Shown here: in pieces, positions 1 through 6,639 of the stretch
How the letters are laid out: the number at the start of each line of letters is the position of its first letter
Position numbering within the stretch: the stretch's first letter is position 1
Source: Pseudomonas sp. BMS12
GTDB taxonomy: Bacteria; Pseudomonadota; Gammaproteobacteria; Pseudomonadales; Pseudomonadaceae
Length of the DNA: 64,000 nucleotides
Direction of reading: 5' to 3'
Assembly: GCF_001592875.1 (NCBI RefSeq)
Contig: NZ_LSOF01000022.1
Coordinates: forward strand, 1 to 64,000
Position numbers and translations under genes: made by a program
Notes under the pieces: generated by a model
The model's database searches: none
The model's input: only the letters and a program-made list of their open reading frames with translations
What the model was told of the DNA's origin: nothing

Positions 1-350
1 AGATAGCCCACATTGGAATAGCACCAGCCTTCGCCCGGCGGGTAGCGCAGCCGGGTGGCGTCGAGGCGCCGCAGCATCTCGTCGGCCGGCCAGGGCGCCG
101 CGCCGGCGGCCACGGCGGCGTGGTACTCGGCCAGTTCGGCGTAGTCCGCCAGCCCGGCCTGGTGGCGCAGCAACTGCCGCAGGGTAAAGGGCCCCTCCGC
201 CACCTCATCGTCGAGGCGAACCAAGCCATCGCGCACCAGCGTCAGCGCGGTGGCCGCCAGCACGGTCTTGGTGAAGCTCCACCAGGGCACCATTTCCTCG
301 GCGTGCTCGGCTGCGGCCTGGACACCATCGACGGAAAGAAAGAAGGACAT
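1..350 (-). CDS. Serine hydrolase, beta-lactamase/class C-like family (partial, runs off left edge)
   Basis: The reverse strand reads open from an ATG at 350 to the window edge, giving the first 116 residues. An SxxK tetrad (S25-FTK28) and a YSN triad (Y111-S112-N113) stand at the spacing expected of the beta-lactamase/D-alanyl-D-alanine carboxypeptidase-like fold, where they carry the nucleophile, the base and the second catalytic element. No signal peptide is visible. There is no good ribosome binding site before this ATG, and an in-frame stop lies about 45 bases upstream, so the start is limited to that interval. Substrate cannot be told; the rest of the protein lies outside the window. 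Confidence 0.8.
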   Translation of the reverse strand, partial: MSFFLSVDGVQAAAEHAEEMVPWWSFTKTVLAATALTLVRDGLVRLDDEVAEGPFTLRQLLRHQAGLADYAELAEYHAAVAAGAAPWPADEMLRRLDATRLRYPPGEGWCYSNVGY

Positions 351-535
351 GGGAAAAACCGACTGGCAGACCAAAGCACGCAGCCTAGGCTTTCATTACC
401 CCGCAGAACAACCCGGCAGCGGCTCGGCCAATCCGCTGCGCCGCCGGCAAAGGCAATGCCTGGTGCCGTCAGTGCAACTCTGCTTGAGGGGGAACGGTTG
501 GGCGGCACCTCGCAGGAATAGGCCCGTCCCAAGGG

Positions 536-561
536 CTTTTCGCGGCTAAAGCCGCTCCCAC
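536..561. repeat. REP-like palindromic repeat in the gap before rimO
   Basis: A short palindrome, CGCGGCTAAAGCCGCTCCCAC, resembles the common Pseudomonas REP element (reverse form GTGGGAGCGGCTTTAGCCGCG). It sits in the 324-base gap (351-674) between the partial serine hydrolase and rimO. I see no gene in that gap; the rest of it should hold the divergent promoters. Confidence 0.6.
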
Positions 562-674
562 GGGGCGCGTCGTACACATCAACATCTACCGCTGGAAAAG
601 CCCCGCAAGCGCCGCTAGAATTGCGCACTTTTTGATCAGAGGCGCCTCGTGAGCGCCCTTCGAGGTTAGCCGCC

Positions 675-1997
675 ATGTCCACCGCCACACCGAAAGTCGG
701 GTTCGTCTCCCTGGGTTGCCCCAAGGCCACCGTCGACTCCGAACGCATCCTCACCCAGCTGCGCATGGAGGGCTACGAAATCGTGCCCACCTATGAGGAC
801 GCCGACGTGGTGGTGGTCAACACCTGCGGCTTCATCGACAGCGCCAAGGCCGAGTCGCTGGACACCATCGGCGAAGCCATCGCCGAGAACGGCAAGGTGA
901 TCGTCACCGGCTGCATGGGCGTCTCCGAGAACGCCATCCGCGACGTGCACCCGAGTGTGCTGGCCGTCACCGGCCCGCAGCAGTACGAACAGGTGGTCAA
1001 CGCCGTGCACGAGGTGATCCCGCCCAAGGCCGACCACAACCCCTATGTCGACCTGGTACCGCCGCAGGGCATCAAGCTCACCCCGCGCCACTACGCGTAC
1101 CTGAAGATTTCCGAGGGCTGCAACCACAGCTGCGCCTTCTGCATCATCCCGTCCATGCGCGGCAAGCTGGTCAGCCGCCCGGTCGGTGACGTGCTCTCCG
1201 AGGCCCAGCGCCTGGTCAAGGCCGGCGTAAAAGAACTGCTGGTGATCAGCCAGGACACCAGCGCCTACGGTGTCGACCTCAAGTACAAGACCGACTTCTG
1301 GGAAGGCCAGCCGGTCAAGACACGCATGAAGGAACTGTGCGAAGCCCTCTCCAGCATGGGCGTGTGGGTGCGCCTGCACTACGTCTACCCCTACCCGAAC
1401 GTGGACGACGTGATCCCGCTGATGGCCGCCGGCAAGCTGCTGCCCTACCTGGACATCCCCTTCCAGCACGCCAGCCCGAAAGTGCTCAAGGCCATGAAGC
1501 GCCCCGCCTTCGAGGATAAGACCCTGGCCCGTATCAAGTCCTGGCGCGAGATCTGCCCGGAGCTGACCATCCGCTCCACCTTCATCGTCGGCTTCCCCGG
1601 CGAGACCGAGGAAGACTTCCAGTACCTGCTCGACTGGCTGACCGAGGCCCAGCTCGACCGCGTCGGCTGCTTCCAATACAGCCCGGTGGACGGCGCCCCG
1701 GCCAACGACCTCGGCCTGGAGCCGGTGCCGGACGACGTGAAACAGGATCGCTGGGACCGCTTCATGGCCCACCAGCAAGCCATCAGCGCCGCGCGCCTGC
1801 AGCGCAAGGTCGGCACCGAGATCGAAGTGCTGGTCGATGAAGTCGACCACGAAGGCGCCGTCGCCCGCTCCTGGGCCGACGCCCCGGAAATCGACGGCAG
1901 CGTGTTCATCGACTCCACCGCCGTACAGCCCGGCGACAAGGTGCGCGTGCGCATCGTCGACGCCGACGAGTACGACCTCTGGGCCGAACTGGTCTAA
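675..1997 (+). CDS. rimO: Ribosomal protein uS12 methylthiotransferase RimO
   Basis: A 440-residue radical SAM enzyme that adds a methylthio group to the conserved aspartate of ribosomal protein S12. The N-terminal UPF0004 domain carries its own cluster cysteines (VSLGCPK near residue 14, NTCGF, TGCMG). The radical SAM triad is C149-x3-C153-x2-C156 (CNHSCAFC). A C-terminal TRAM-like segment ends the protein. The length fits the family. GAGG at 662-665 supports the ATG at 675. The gene is monocistronic and ends at a strong terminator. It marks the left flank of the integron remnant. Confidence 0.96.
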   Translation: MSTATPKVGFVSLGCPKATVDSERILTQLRMEGYEIVPTYEDADVVVVNTCGFIDSAKAESLDTIGEAIAENGKVIVTGCMGVSENAIRDVHPSVLAVTGPQQYEQVVNAVHEVIPPKADHNPYVDLVPPQGIKLTPRHYAYLKISEGCNHSCAFCIIPSMRGKLVSRPVGDVLSEAQRLVKAGVKELLVISQDTSAYGVDLKYKTDFWEGQPVKTRMKELCEALSSMGVWVRLHYVYPYPNVDDVIPLMAAGKLLPYLDIPFQHASPKVLKAMKRPAFEDKTLARIKSWREICPELTIRSTFIVGFPGETEEDFQYLLDWLTEAQLDRVGCFQYSPVDGAPANDLGLEPVPDDVKQDRWDRFMAHQQAISAARLQRKVGTEIEVLVDEVDHEGAVARSWADAPEIDGSVFIDSTAVQPGDKVRVRIVDADEYDLWAELV

Positions 1998-2015
1998 CCG
2001 CCGTCTTATATAAAG

Positions 2016-2040
2016 AAGCCCCGCACTTGCGGGGCTTTTT
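2016..2040 (+). terminator. Rho-independent terminator of rimO
   Basis: A nine-base-pair GC-rich stem (AAGCCCCGC/GCGGGGCTT) with an ACTT loop is followed by a short T run, 19 bases past the rimO stop. Confidence 0.9.
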
Positions 2041-2098
2041 CATGCTGCAGCCAAACGTGAACACCACGCGTTCTTCGGGAGAATCACGCGCGCTCTCC

Positions 2099-2121
2099 GT
2101 AGGAGGGGCCTTGGCCGCGAC
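2099..2121. repeat. Half REP element (GTAGGAGGGGCCTTGGCCGC type)
   Basis: These 23 bases match the left arm of the inverted repeat pair at 59586-59648. Here the arm stands alone, between the rimO terminator and the broken end of intI. The sequence from 2041 to 2167 holds no gene. Confidence 0.7.
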
Positions 2122-2167
2122 AGCAATGCCCTGGGAACACCACCCCAACTAATCCCCACCGCCGGTC

Positions 2168-2530
2168 TTAGCCCCTACCCGGCACCCTGTGGGAGTAGTC
2201 CCGTGTCAGCACCACCAGTAAACGCTGCGGAAGGCGCGCCCTAATCACCCCGTCCATCCACGGCAGTTCGATCTGCAACACCTGCTTGTAGAGAAACAGA
2301 ATCGCCGAAAGCGCCTGACTCTGCGTCGATGCCGCAACATCCCGCCGCACCGCCAAATGACTCAGGAAAGCCTCAACTTCCGCGGCCCCCATCTCCTGCG
2401 GATGGCGATACTTGTGGAAACGGATAAAGCGCTTCACCCACTCCAGATAGACAGTTTCGGTACGAATCGAATAGTGTCGAAGACGAATTTGCTCGCGCCC
2501 CCGATCGAGCAGCTTGGGCTTGTCATCCAT
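2168..2530 (-). pseudogene. intI: Integron integrase IntI, N-terminal fragment
   Basis: The 120-residue product starts at an ATG at 2530 with GGGAG upstream. Residues 1 to about 111 are a typical IntI N-terminal, core-binding (SAM-like) domain: KPKLLD start, RHYS-RTE-Y-W-RFI, EVEAFLSHLAV, ALSAILFLYK-VL and a VVLTRD segment. After that the frame leaves the family and stops within nine residues, at about 2197. The whole tyrosine recombinase catalytic domain (RHRHY residues), roughly 200 residues, is missing and is not found in 2042-2167. The remaining part is intact and in frame, so one deletion or rearrangement next to a REP half-element explains it. It cannot be an active recombinase. Confidence 0.9.
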
Positions 2531-2672
2531 GTCGCTATTGCTCCCTGACTGTTGTCGCATCTCCTGATGCGATTTGCAGGCTAGACAAGGACTTGCCGGA
2601 CGACAAGGAACGTTATGCGACACAAGTGGCGTAATGAATTACGCCACTTGTGTCGTCTACTTATAGTTAGAC
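2531..2672. other. attI region between intI and the first cassette
   Basis: The first cassette boundary is GTTAGAC at 2666-2672, a GTTRRRY core whose reverse complement (GTCTAAC) ends cassette 1. The preceding 135 bases up to the intI start must therefore contain attI, and probably the intI promoter and any cassette promoter Pc. I could not identify a convincing Pc. Confidence 0.7.
2618..2655. repeat. 38-bp perfect palindrome in attI
   Basis: Two perfectly complementary 18-base arms (CGACACAAGTGGCGTAAT and its reverse complement) are separated by GA. It lies 10 bases upstream of the first cassette core. CACAAGTGG inside it resembles the first bases of the attC sites here (AACAAGTGG). No T run follows, so it is not an ordinary terminator. 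Confidence 0.9.
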
Positions 2673-2686
2673 TCACTTGGATACTT

Positions 2687-3595
2687 ATGTCTCAGATTGA
2701 AAGAATTAACTTTTACAACACCTGGCCAAATGCTCAGCGCTTTGCTGCTGAGCAGCAGTTTGAAGAGCACTTGAAATCAGTAAGCGGCAATTTTTTTATT
2801 CCGATTGCATTGAACAACAGCCTAAGTGCTACTGGACACATATCTCTCTCTTACACCCTGGATTCTCTAGATAGTCTCCCCATGCGCCCCGATCATGCCT
2901 TTGACTGGATCTGGAAAGCATTCGAACATCTAACAAAAGCAGCAGCTCCAAATCTAAATATCACAGACTCTCTGCGCTCATTCGCAACACCAACAATCTG
3001 CAGCGTACTGGCGAATTATCCGCAAGCGTCTGCCAATTTTAACCAACTAGCTGAAAATATTCCCTTGCAGACCGCAAGGTTTCTCCTTAAGAAAATCATT
3101 GCATCTGGTCCTTACACAAATCCAACGACATCGTTCGCGAAGCGAATGCTTTATACGAACGGGAACGGCCCGATTACATCCCTCCCCCTCCAGGCTCTCT
3201 TGGATAAATTGTCTGGGTACAATTACGCAAACCCTCAAGATAGACGCGACGGAGCTTCATTAATTAGAAAAGCAATGTCCGGGCAATCACTTTCATATCC
3301 ACTTGGCCAGCACTCGCTGACTCAAAACGATATTGTATTTTTCCTACTTAGCGGCCTCGGATATGGATTCCGAAATGATCGAGCCCACGCAAGTTCGATT
3401 TCGCCCTTCACAAGCAGCAAAGCTAGAATCAAAACATATTCCCACTGTTGGTTTAGCTTCTTAATAATTTATTACTTTCTTACCACTCTATGGGAGGCTA
3501 GCGGATTCATCGCAACGCCACAATCCATCGACCAAAACTACGCAGCTAACAACGGTGCTTTTTTCACCTTATTTTCAAGCGTCCTTAATAAGTAA
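2687..3595 (+). CDS. Cassette 1: HEPN-like protein (putative RNase/defence), unrecognised family
   Basis: A 302-residue soluble protein with no signal peptide, encoded by DNA far more AT-rich than its neighbours. I do not recognise the full protein. Near the C-terminus it has R229-NDRA-H234, an Rx4H motif in the RNDxxH form typical of HEPN RNases of toxin-antitoxin, abortive-infection and Cas systems, followed by a hydrophobic helix (FLIIYYFLTTLW). The ATG at 2687 is 20 bases inside the cassette boundary, as usual for cassettes; an in-frame ATG at 2615 lies outside the cassette and is unlikely. The stop codon directly abuts the attC site. The HEPN reading rests on one motif and is an inference. 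Confidence 0.75.
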   Translation: MSQIERINFYNTWPNAQRFAAEQQFEEHLKSVSGNFFIPIALNNSLSATGHISLSYTLDSLDSLPMRPDHAFDWIWKAFEHLTKAAAPNLNITDSLRSFATPTICSVLANYPQASANFNQLAENIPLQTARFLLKKIIASGPYTNPTTSFAKRMLYTNGNGPITSLPLQALLDKLSGYNYANPQDRRDGASLIRKAMSGQSLSYPLGQHSLTQNDIVFFLLSGLGYGFRNDRAHASSISPFTSSKARIKTYSHCWFSFLIIYYFLTTLWEASGFIATPQSIDQNYAANNGAFFTLFSSVLNK

Positions 3596-3672
3596 GTCTA
3601 ACAAGTGGTTCAAGCCGTTCGCTTCGCTCACTCGGGACCGGCTAAAGCCGGCCCCTTAACCAAACGTTAGGC
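3596..3672 (+). repeat. attC site of cassette 1
   Basis: It runs from GTCTAAC (R'', 3596-3602) to GTTAGGC (R', 3666-3672), 77 bases. Inner arms GTGGTTCAAG and CTTAACCA pair as L''/L'. The apical stem is CCGGCTAAAGCCGG. Confidence 0.92.
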
Positions 3673-3679
3673 AAATAAT

Positions 3680-4048
3680 ATGACAAGCGCCGACGAAGAC
3701 TGTATTTCCTACTTCATCGTCGTGGATGGAATAGAGGAAAAGGCAAAAAGCCTTATACGAGAGTACTTTCCAAATGTAAGGAGCGGTGTTAGGCCTGACA
3801 CCTTAACATCCTATCGCTCCATACCATGTGAGATAAACGAAATTGAAAAAACCTTAGTGTGGATCACCAAGAATCTAACGAATGCTCACTCGGAAACCTG
3901 TCTTATAATTAGCATTCAATCATTACGAAACTGGGCAAACTTCTACGTACCACATCGACTAATAGAGCTAGTTCAAAAATACCAAATCGATCTTAAAATT
4001 GCGTTTCTTTCGCCAGCGCAAAAGAGAAACAGCGATAGTCCGGGCTAG
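3680..4048 (+). CDS. Cassette 2: hypothetical protein
   Basis: A 122-residue AT-rich gene with an ATG only 8 bases after the cassette core and a stop codon touching the GCCTAAC box of its attC. I do not recognise the protein. It looks soluble and mixed alpha/beta: a short beta-like start (ISYFIVVDGIEE), a probable helix (KAKSLIREYF), and a later alternating segment (HSETCLIISIQSLRNWANF). There is no signal peptide, membrane segment or clear catalytic motif. Because it is a separate cassette, its position after the HEPN-like gene does not prove that the two work together. Confidence 0.7.
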   Translation: MTSADEDCISYFIVVDGIEEKAKSLIREYFPNVRSGVRPDTLTSYRSIPCEINEIEKTLVWITKNLTNAHSETCLIISIQSLRNWANFYVPHRLIELVQKYQIDLKIAFLSPAQKRNSDSPG

Positions 4049-4124
4049 GCCTAACAAATGGTTCAAATCGATCGCTGCGCTCACTGGGACGGGCTAAAGC
4101 CCGCCCCTTAACCAAACGCTAGGT
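4049..4124 (+). repeat. attC site of cassette 2
   Basis: From GCCTAAC (4049-4055) to GCTAGGT (4118-4124), 76 bases. The apical stem is GGGCTAAAGCCC. The right core has GCT where GTT is expected, a change at the crossover triplet that should lower recombination. Confidence 0.9.
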
Positions 4125-4182
4125 GAGTTATGGCCTTAAAAAGACATCATCCATAGGCCGCAAAACATGATGGAGCATACCT

Positions 4183-4545
4183 ATGCTGGAAAAAATGCCG
4201 GATGGAACATGGGGAATATACTGCGACGAATGCGGAGCCTACCTCTCGGATCTATCAGAAGTAGAGGATGAAGATGAAGCGGAGGAAGAGGTCATTTGTC
4301 AGGAATGCTTGAACAAAGATGAAGACGATATTCCTGAAATTAGTGACTGGCGTCAGAAAGTAGCTAACTCCTTAGAGGACACATATGGGCCATGCCCATA
4401 CGGCAGAAAGAAACTAATCCAGTGGATTGATGATGAGGTAATGCGCTTGAAGGGGCGCGGTGTACCTGCCGGTGAAGCAGCCACAATGGAAATGGCACTG
4501 AGTTACTGGGGATGGATTGGTGACGAATCGGTTGATCCTTTTTGA
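4183..4545 (+). CDS. Cassette 3: small acidic zinc-ribbon protein, unknown function
   Basis: A 120-residue acidic protein. Two CxxC pairs (C14-x2-C17 in CDECG and a second in CQEC about 25 residues later) frame a very acidic stretch of Glu and Asp, as in a zinc ribbon. The C-terminal half (DWRQKVANSLEDTYGPCPY to SYWGWIGDESVDPF) has no motif I recognise. GGAG at 4172-4175 supports the ATG at 4183. The cassette begins at about 4119, so there is an unusually long 64-base leader, containing an eight-codon open frame (ATG at about 4130) that ends before the gene. About 40 bases separate the stop from attC. Confidence 0.72.
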   Translation: MLEKMPDGTWGIYCDECGAYLSDLSEVEDEDEAEEEVICQECLNKDEDDIPEISDWRQKVANSLEDTYGPCPYGRKKLIQWIDDEVMRLKGRGVPAGEAATMEMALSYWGWIGDESVDPF

Positions 4546-4584
4546 TAATCGGTGTTGGCATCGGATCTAGTGTACGGCTTGGCA

Positions 4585-4663
4585 ACCTAACAACTGGCTC
4601 AAGTCGTTCGCTTCGCTCACTCGGGACGTCCGCAAGCGGCCGCCCCTTAGCCAAACGTTAGGC
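4585..4663 (+). repeat. attC site of cassette 3
   Basis: From ACCTAAC (4585-4591) to GTTAGGC (4657-4663), 79 bases. The apical stem is changed to GTCCGCAAGCGGC while the outer arms stay as in the other sites. Confidence 0.9.
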
Positions 4664-4690
4664 GCTACACAGCCACCACAGGGAGCCCTC

Positions 4691-5113
4691 ATGTATTCGC
4701 ATGTATTTTTAGGTGTCAGTGACTTTGAGCGTGCTTTAATTTTCTATAACTCTTTAATGTCTTGCCTGGGTCTAGAAACTCGCTTCTGTGATCGAAATAG
4801 GCCTTGGGCCGGCTGGCATAGCGCTGGCGGCACTCAACCCCTCTTCCTCATAGGAAAACCATACAATGAACAACCGCATAGTTGTGGCAACGGCAGCATG
4901 GTGGCTTTTCAAGCAAAAAGCCGTGCAATAGTTGATGCCGCCCATAAAACAGCGCTAATCAACGGAGGTATTTGCGAGGGTAAGCCAGGCTTGCGCCCTG
5001 AGTATCATGAAAATTATTACGGCGCATACTTCAGAGATCCTGATGGCAACAAAATTTGCATTGCTTGTCACGCACCTGAAGGCGCAGCTAATGTCCTCGT
5101 AAACAGCGTCTAA
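4691..5113 (+). CDS. Cassette 4: VOC (glyoxalase-fold) family protein
   Basis: A 140-residue protein with one vicinal-oxygen-chelate module pair: the opening HVFLGVSDFERALIFYNSLM and the closing YYGAYFRDPDGNKICIACH are typical of the family, whose members include glyoxalases, dioxygenases and antibiotic-resistance proteins. H4, H110-region and E/H-type metal ligands are plausible but not certain. The stop codon lies inside the GTCTAAC box of the last attC. The base composition is lower in GC than that of the two VOC genes at 6021 and 6640, so it was acquired separately. Substrate unknown. Confidence 0.85.
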   Translation: MYSHVFLGVSDFERALIFYNSLMSCLGLETRFCDRNRPWAGWHSAGGTQPLFLIGKPYNEQPHSCGNGSMVAFQAKSRAIVDAAHKTALINGGICEGKPGLRPEYHENYYGAYFRDPDGNKICIACHAPEGAANVLVNSV

Positions 5114-5190
5114 CAAGTGGCTCAACTGTCGCTCCCTCCGTTCGCAGAACAGGTAAAAGCTATGCTTTTGCCTGCCCCTTGGCTTGACCA
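5108..5190 (+). repeat. Degenerate attC site of cassette 4
   Basis: The left half is intact (GTCTAAC, GTGGCTCAA) and the apical stem GGTAAAAGC/GCTTTTGCC still pairs. The right half has decayed: CCCCTTGGCTTGACC replaces CCCCTTAACCAAACGTTAGGC, so no right core remains. This marks the end of the array. Confidence 0.75.
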
Positions 5191-5211
5191 CCAGACCGCC
5201 GACCTCGCCAC

Positions 5212-6000
5212 ATGTACCTCTCCCATCCACCCGTTCTTGCTTCCCTGCCTGCAGCGCCCTTGCTGCCGTACATCAGTCAGTACTGGTTAAGTCGGGATAA
5301 CAGGGATGAGCGCTACTCGATCACACCAGATGGTTCGGTAGATGTCGTTTTCGCGGTTGGTGCCGCCGCCTTCAGGACGGAGGCGTTTGGGACGACAACG
5401 AGAAGGGTCGACGTACAACTCGACGTGGGCCACCACTATTTCGGTATTCGTTTCAGGCCCGGACAAAGTCGCCACTTTGTGGATGCCAAAGCTGCCGAAC
5501 TGACCAACACGGTGTGCTCTGTCGAGGGCGTCTTCTCGCTGAGCGCGTCTGTACTCGTCGAGTTTCTGTTTGACGATTCGTTGTTCACTCGCGTGGATGC
5601 CGCATTGCTGCAGCATCTCCAGCGGCGGCCTCCCCGTCACTCGCGGATCGATGATGTGCTGCGGCATATCGAAACTGCCCCTAGCGCATCACCTGTCTGC
5701 GATCTGGCGAGCATCTTCTGCAAGAGCCGGCGGCAGTTCGAGCGCGCCTTTGTCGAGGCCGTTGGCCTACCGCCCAAGCTGTTTACCGAGATCGTCCGCT
5801 TTCAGCGTGCCTCGGCGCTGCTGGCCAATCCCGCACTGTCGCTGACCAGCATCGCCGCTGCCCTGGGATATGCGGACCAGAGCCACTTCACCCACGAGTT
5901 CGTGCGTTTCCACGGCCAGCCGCCCTCGAAGGCTCGCCAACATGGCGCATTCTTACAAGCTCAGGATCTTCCTACCCGGAACAATGCCGGCTTCCTCTAG
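5212..6000 (+). CDS. AraC family transcriptional regulator
   Basis: A 262-residue cytoplasmic regulator. Residues 1 to about 150 form an N-terminal sensing domain of the kind found in DUF6597 AraC proteins (PYISQYWLSRDNRDERYSI opening, with a GHHYFGIRFRPGQ segment). The C-terminal hundred residues are an AraC HTH pair ending with the second helix pattern SLTSIAAALGYADQSHFTHEF. It begins just after the last, decayed attC, so it is either the old chromosomal flank or a former cassette that lost its attC. Two VOC genes follow on the same strand and may be its targets; that is inference from position. Confidence 0.85.
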   Translation: MYLSHPPVLASLPAAPLLPYISQYWLSRDNRDERYSITPDGSVDVVFAVGAAAFRTEAFGTTTRRVDVQLDVGHHYFGIRFRPGQSRHFVDAKAAELTNTVCSVEGVFSLSASVLVEFLFDDSLFTRVDAALLQHLQRRPPRHSRIDDVLRHIETAPSASPVCDLASIFCKSRRQFERAFVEAVGLPPKLFTEIVRFQRASALLANPALSLTSIAAALGYADQSHFTHEFVRFHGQPPSKARQHGAFLQAQDLPTRNNAGFL

Positions 6001-6020
6001 CGCAACAGCGGAGATTGCCG

Positions 6021-6476
6021 ATGAAGATCAATAGCCTCTATCCGGTCCTGATGACCAAGAACGTAAGCGCGTCCAAAGCGTTCTGGACCACGCACTTCCC
6101 CTTCCAGGTGGTGTTCGATTCCGACTGGTATGTGAGCCTGCAGGCGCTGCAGCAGCCAGCCTTCGAGCTGGCGCTGTTGCAGCCCGATCACCCGACCGTA
6201 CCCGACGCCTTTCGCAACACGTTGAATGGCGGGCTGATCATCAACCTCGAGGTAGACGACGTGGACGCCGAGTACGAACGCCTACTGCAAGCGGGGTTGC
6301 CGATGCATGTGCCGCTCCGCTCAGAGGACTTCGGCCAGCGGCACTTCATCACCTCCGATCCGAACGGTGTGCTTATCGACGTGATCAAGGTGATCCCGCC
6401 CTCGCAGGAATATGCCTCCCAATACAGTGAGGGGGCCTTGGGCGCAGTGGCTGACGCACCCGACGGCAAGCTCTGA
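6021..6476 (+). CDS. VOC (glyoxalase-fold) family protein
   Basis: A 151-residue VOC protein: NSLYPVLMTKNVSASKAFWTTHF opens the first beta-alpha-beta-beta-beta module, VDDVDAEYERLLQAGL the second, ending with SDPNGVLIDVIKV. The ATG at 6021 is preferred over a TTG at 6015 because GGAG (6010-6013) lies seven bases upstream. It follows the AraC gene after 20 bases and is probably co-transcribed. The family includes glyoxalases and extradiol dioxygenases; the substrate cannot be inferred. Confidence 0.87.
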   Translation: MKINSLYPVLMTKNVSASKAFWTTHFPFQVVFDSDWYVSLQALQQPAFELALLQPDHPTVPDAFRNTLNGGLIINLEVDDVDAEYERLLQAGLPMHVPLRSEDFGQRHFITSDPNGVLIDVIKVIPPSQEYASQYSEGALGAVADAPDGKL

Positions 6477-6639
6477 CTCGGCACTGTGCGGCCACAACGG
6501 ACGCCCGCTGCCGCGCAGTGGGCCATGCTGTTGTTCGGCGCCGGCATCAAGCATCGCCCAGTCGACGGCTGACGCCACGACCAGCAGCCGTGCTACCGGT
6601 CTAACCTGTTGCCAGCACAGCAGCGCAGGAAACCCAGCC

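Larger units (their letters stand above)
2168..5190. mobile_element. Decayed chromosomal integron: truncated intI, attI region and four gene cassettes
   Basis: A divergent intI fragment is followed by four plus-strand, AT-rich open reading frames, each ending at a 76-80 base attC-like element. The core bases at each cassette start are complementary to the RYYYAAC box at its end: exactly for cassettes 1 and 2, with one mismatch for cassettes 3 and 4. Crossover points place cassette 1 at 2667-3666, cassette 2 at 3667-4118, cassette 3 at 4119-4657 and cassette 4 from 4658 to about 5190. The integrase has lost its catalytic domain, so the array cannot move unless an integrase acts in trans. It lies between rimO and an AraC gene. 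Confidence 0.92.

Noticed and set aside
666..1850. A 394-codon open frame on the minus strand opposite rimO, and similar long antisense frames opposite polB, the reductase at 24324 and the chemoreceptor
   Set aside because: They mirror the real genes codon by codon, are rich in Ala, Gly, His and Val, and show no family motif or ribosome binding site; they arise from high GC at third positions.
2609..2618. GTTATGC at 2612 as the first cassette boundary
   Set aside because: It does not fit GTTRRRY, and its complement does not end cassette 1, whereas GTTAGAC at 2666 is the exact complement of GTCTAAC at 3596.
3596..3672. attC hairpins as Rho-independent terminators
   Set aside because: They have no T run and share the R/L box layout of attC; the end boxes match the cassette starts.
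2687..4048. Cassettes 1 and 2 as a toxin-antitoxin operon
   Set aside because: Each gene has its own attC, the second is not overlapping, and no antitoxin fold is visible in the second, so a joint system is not supported.
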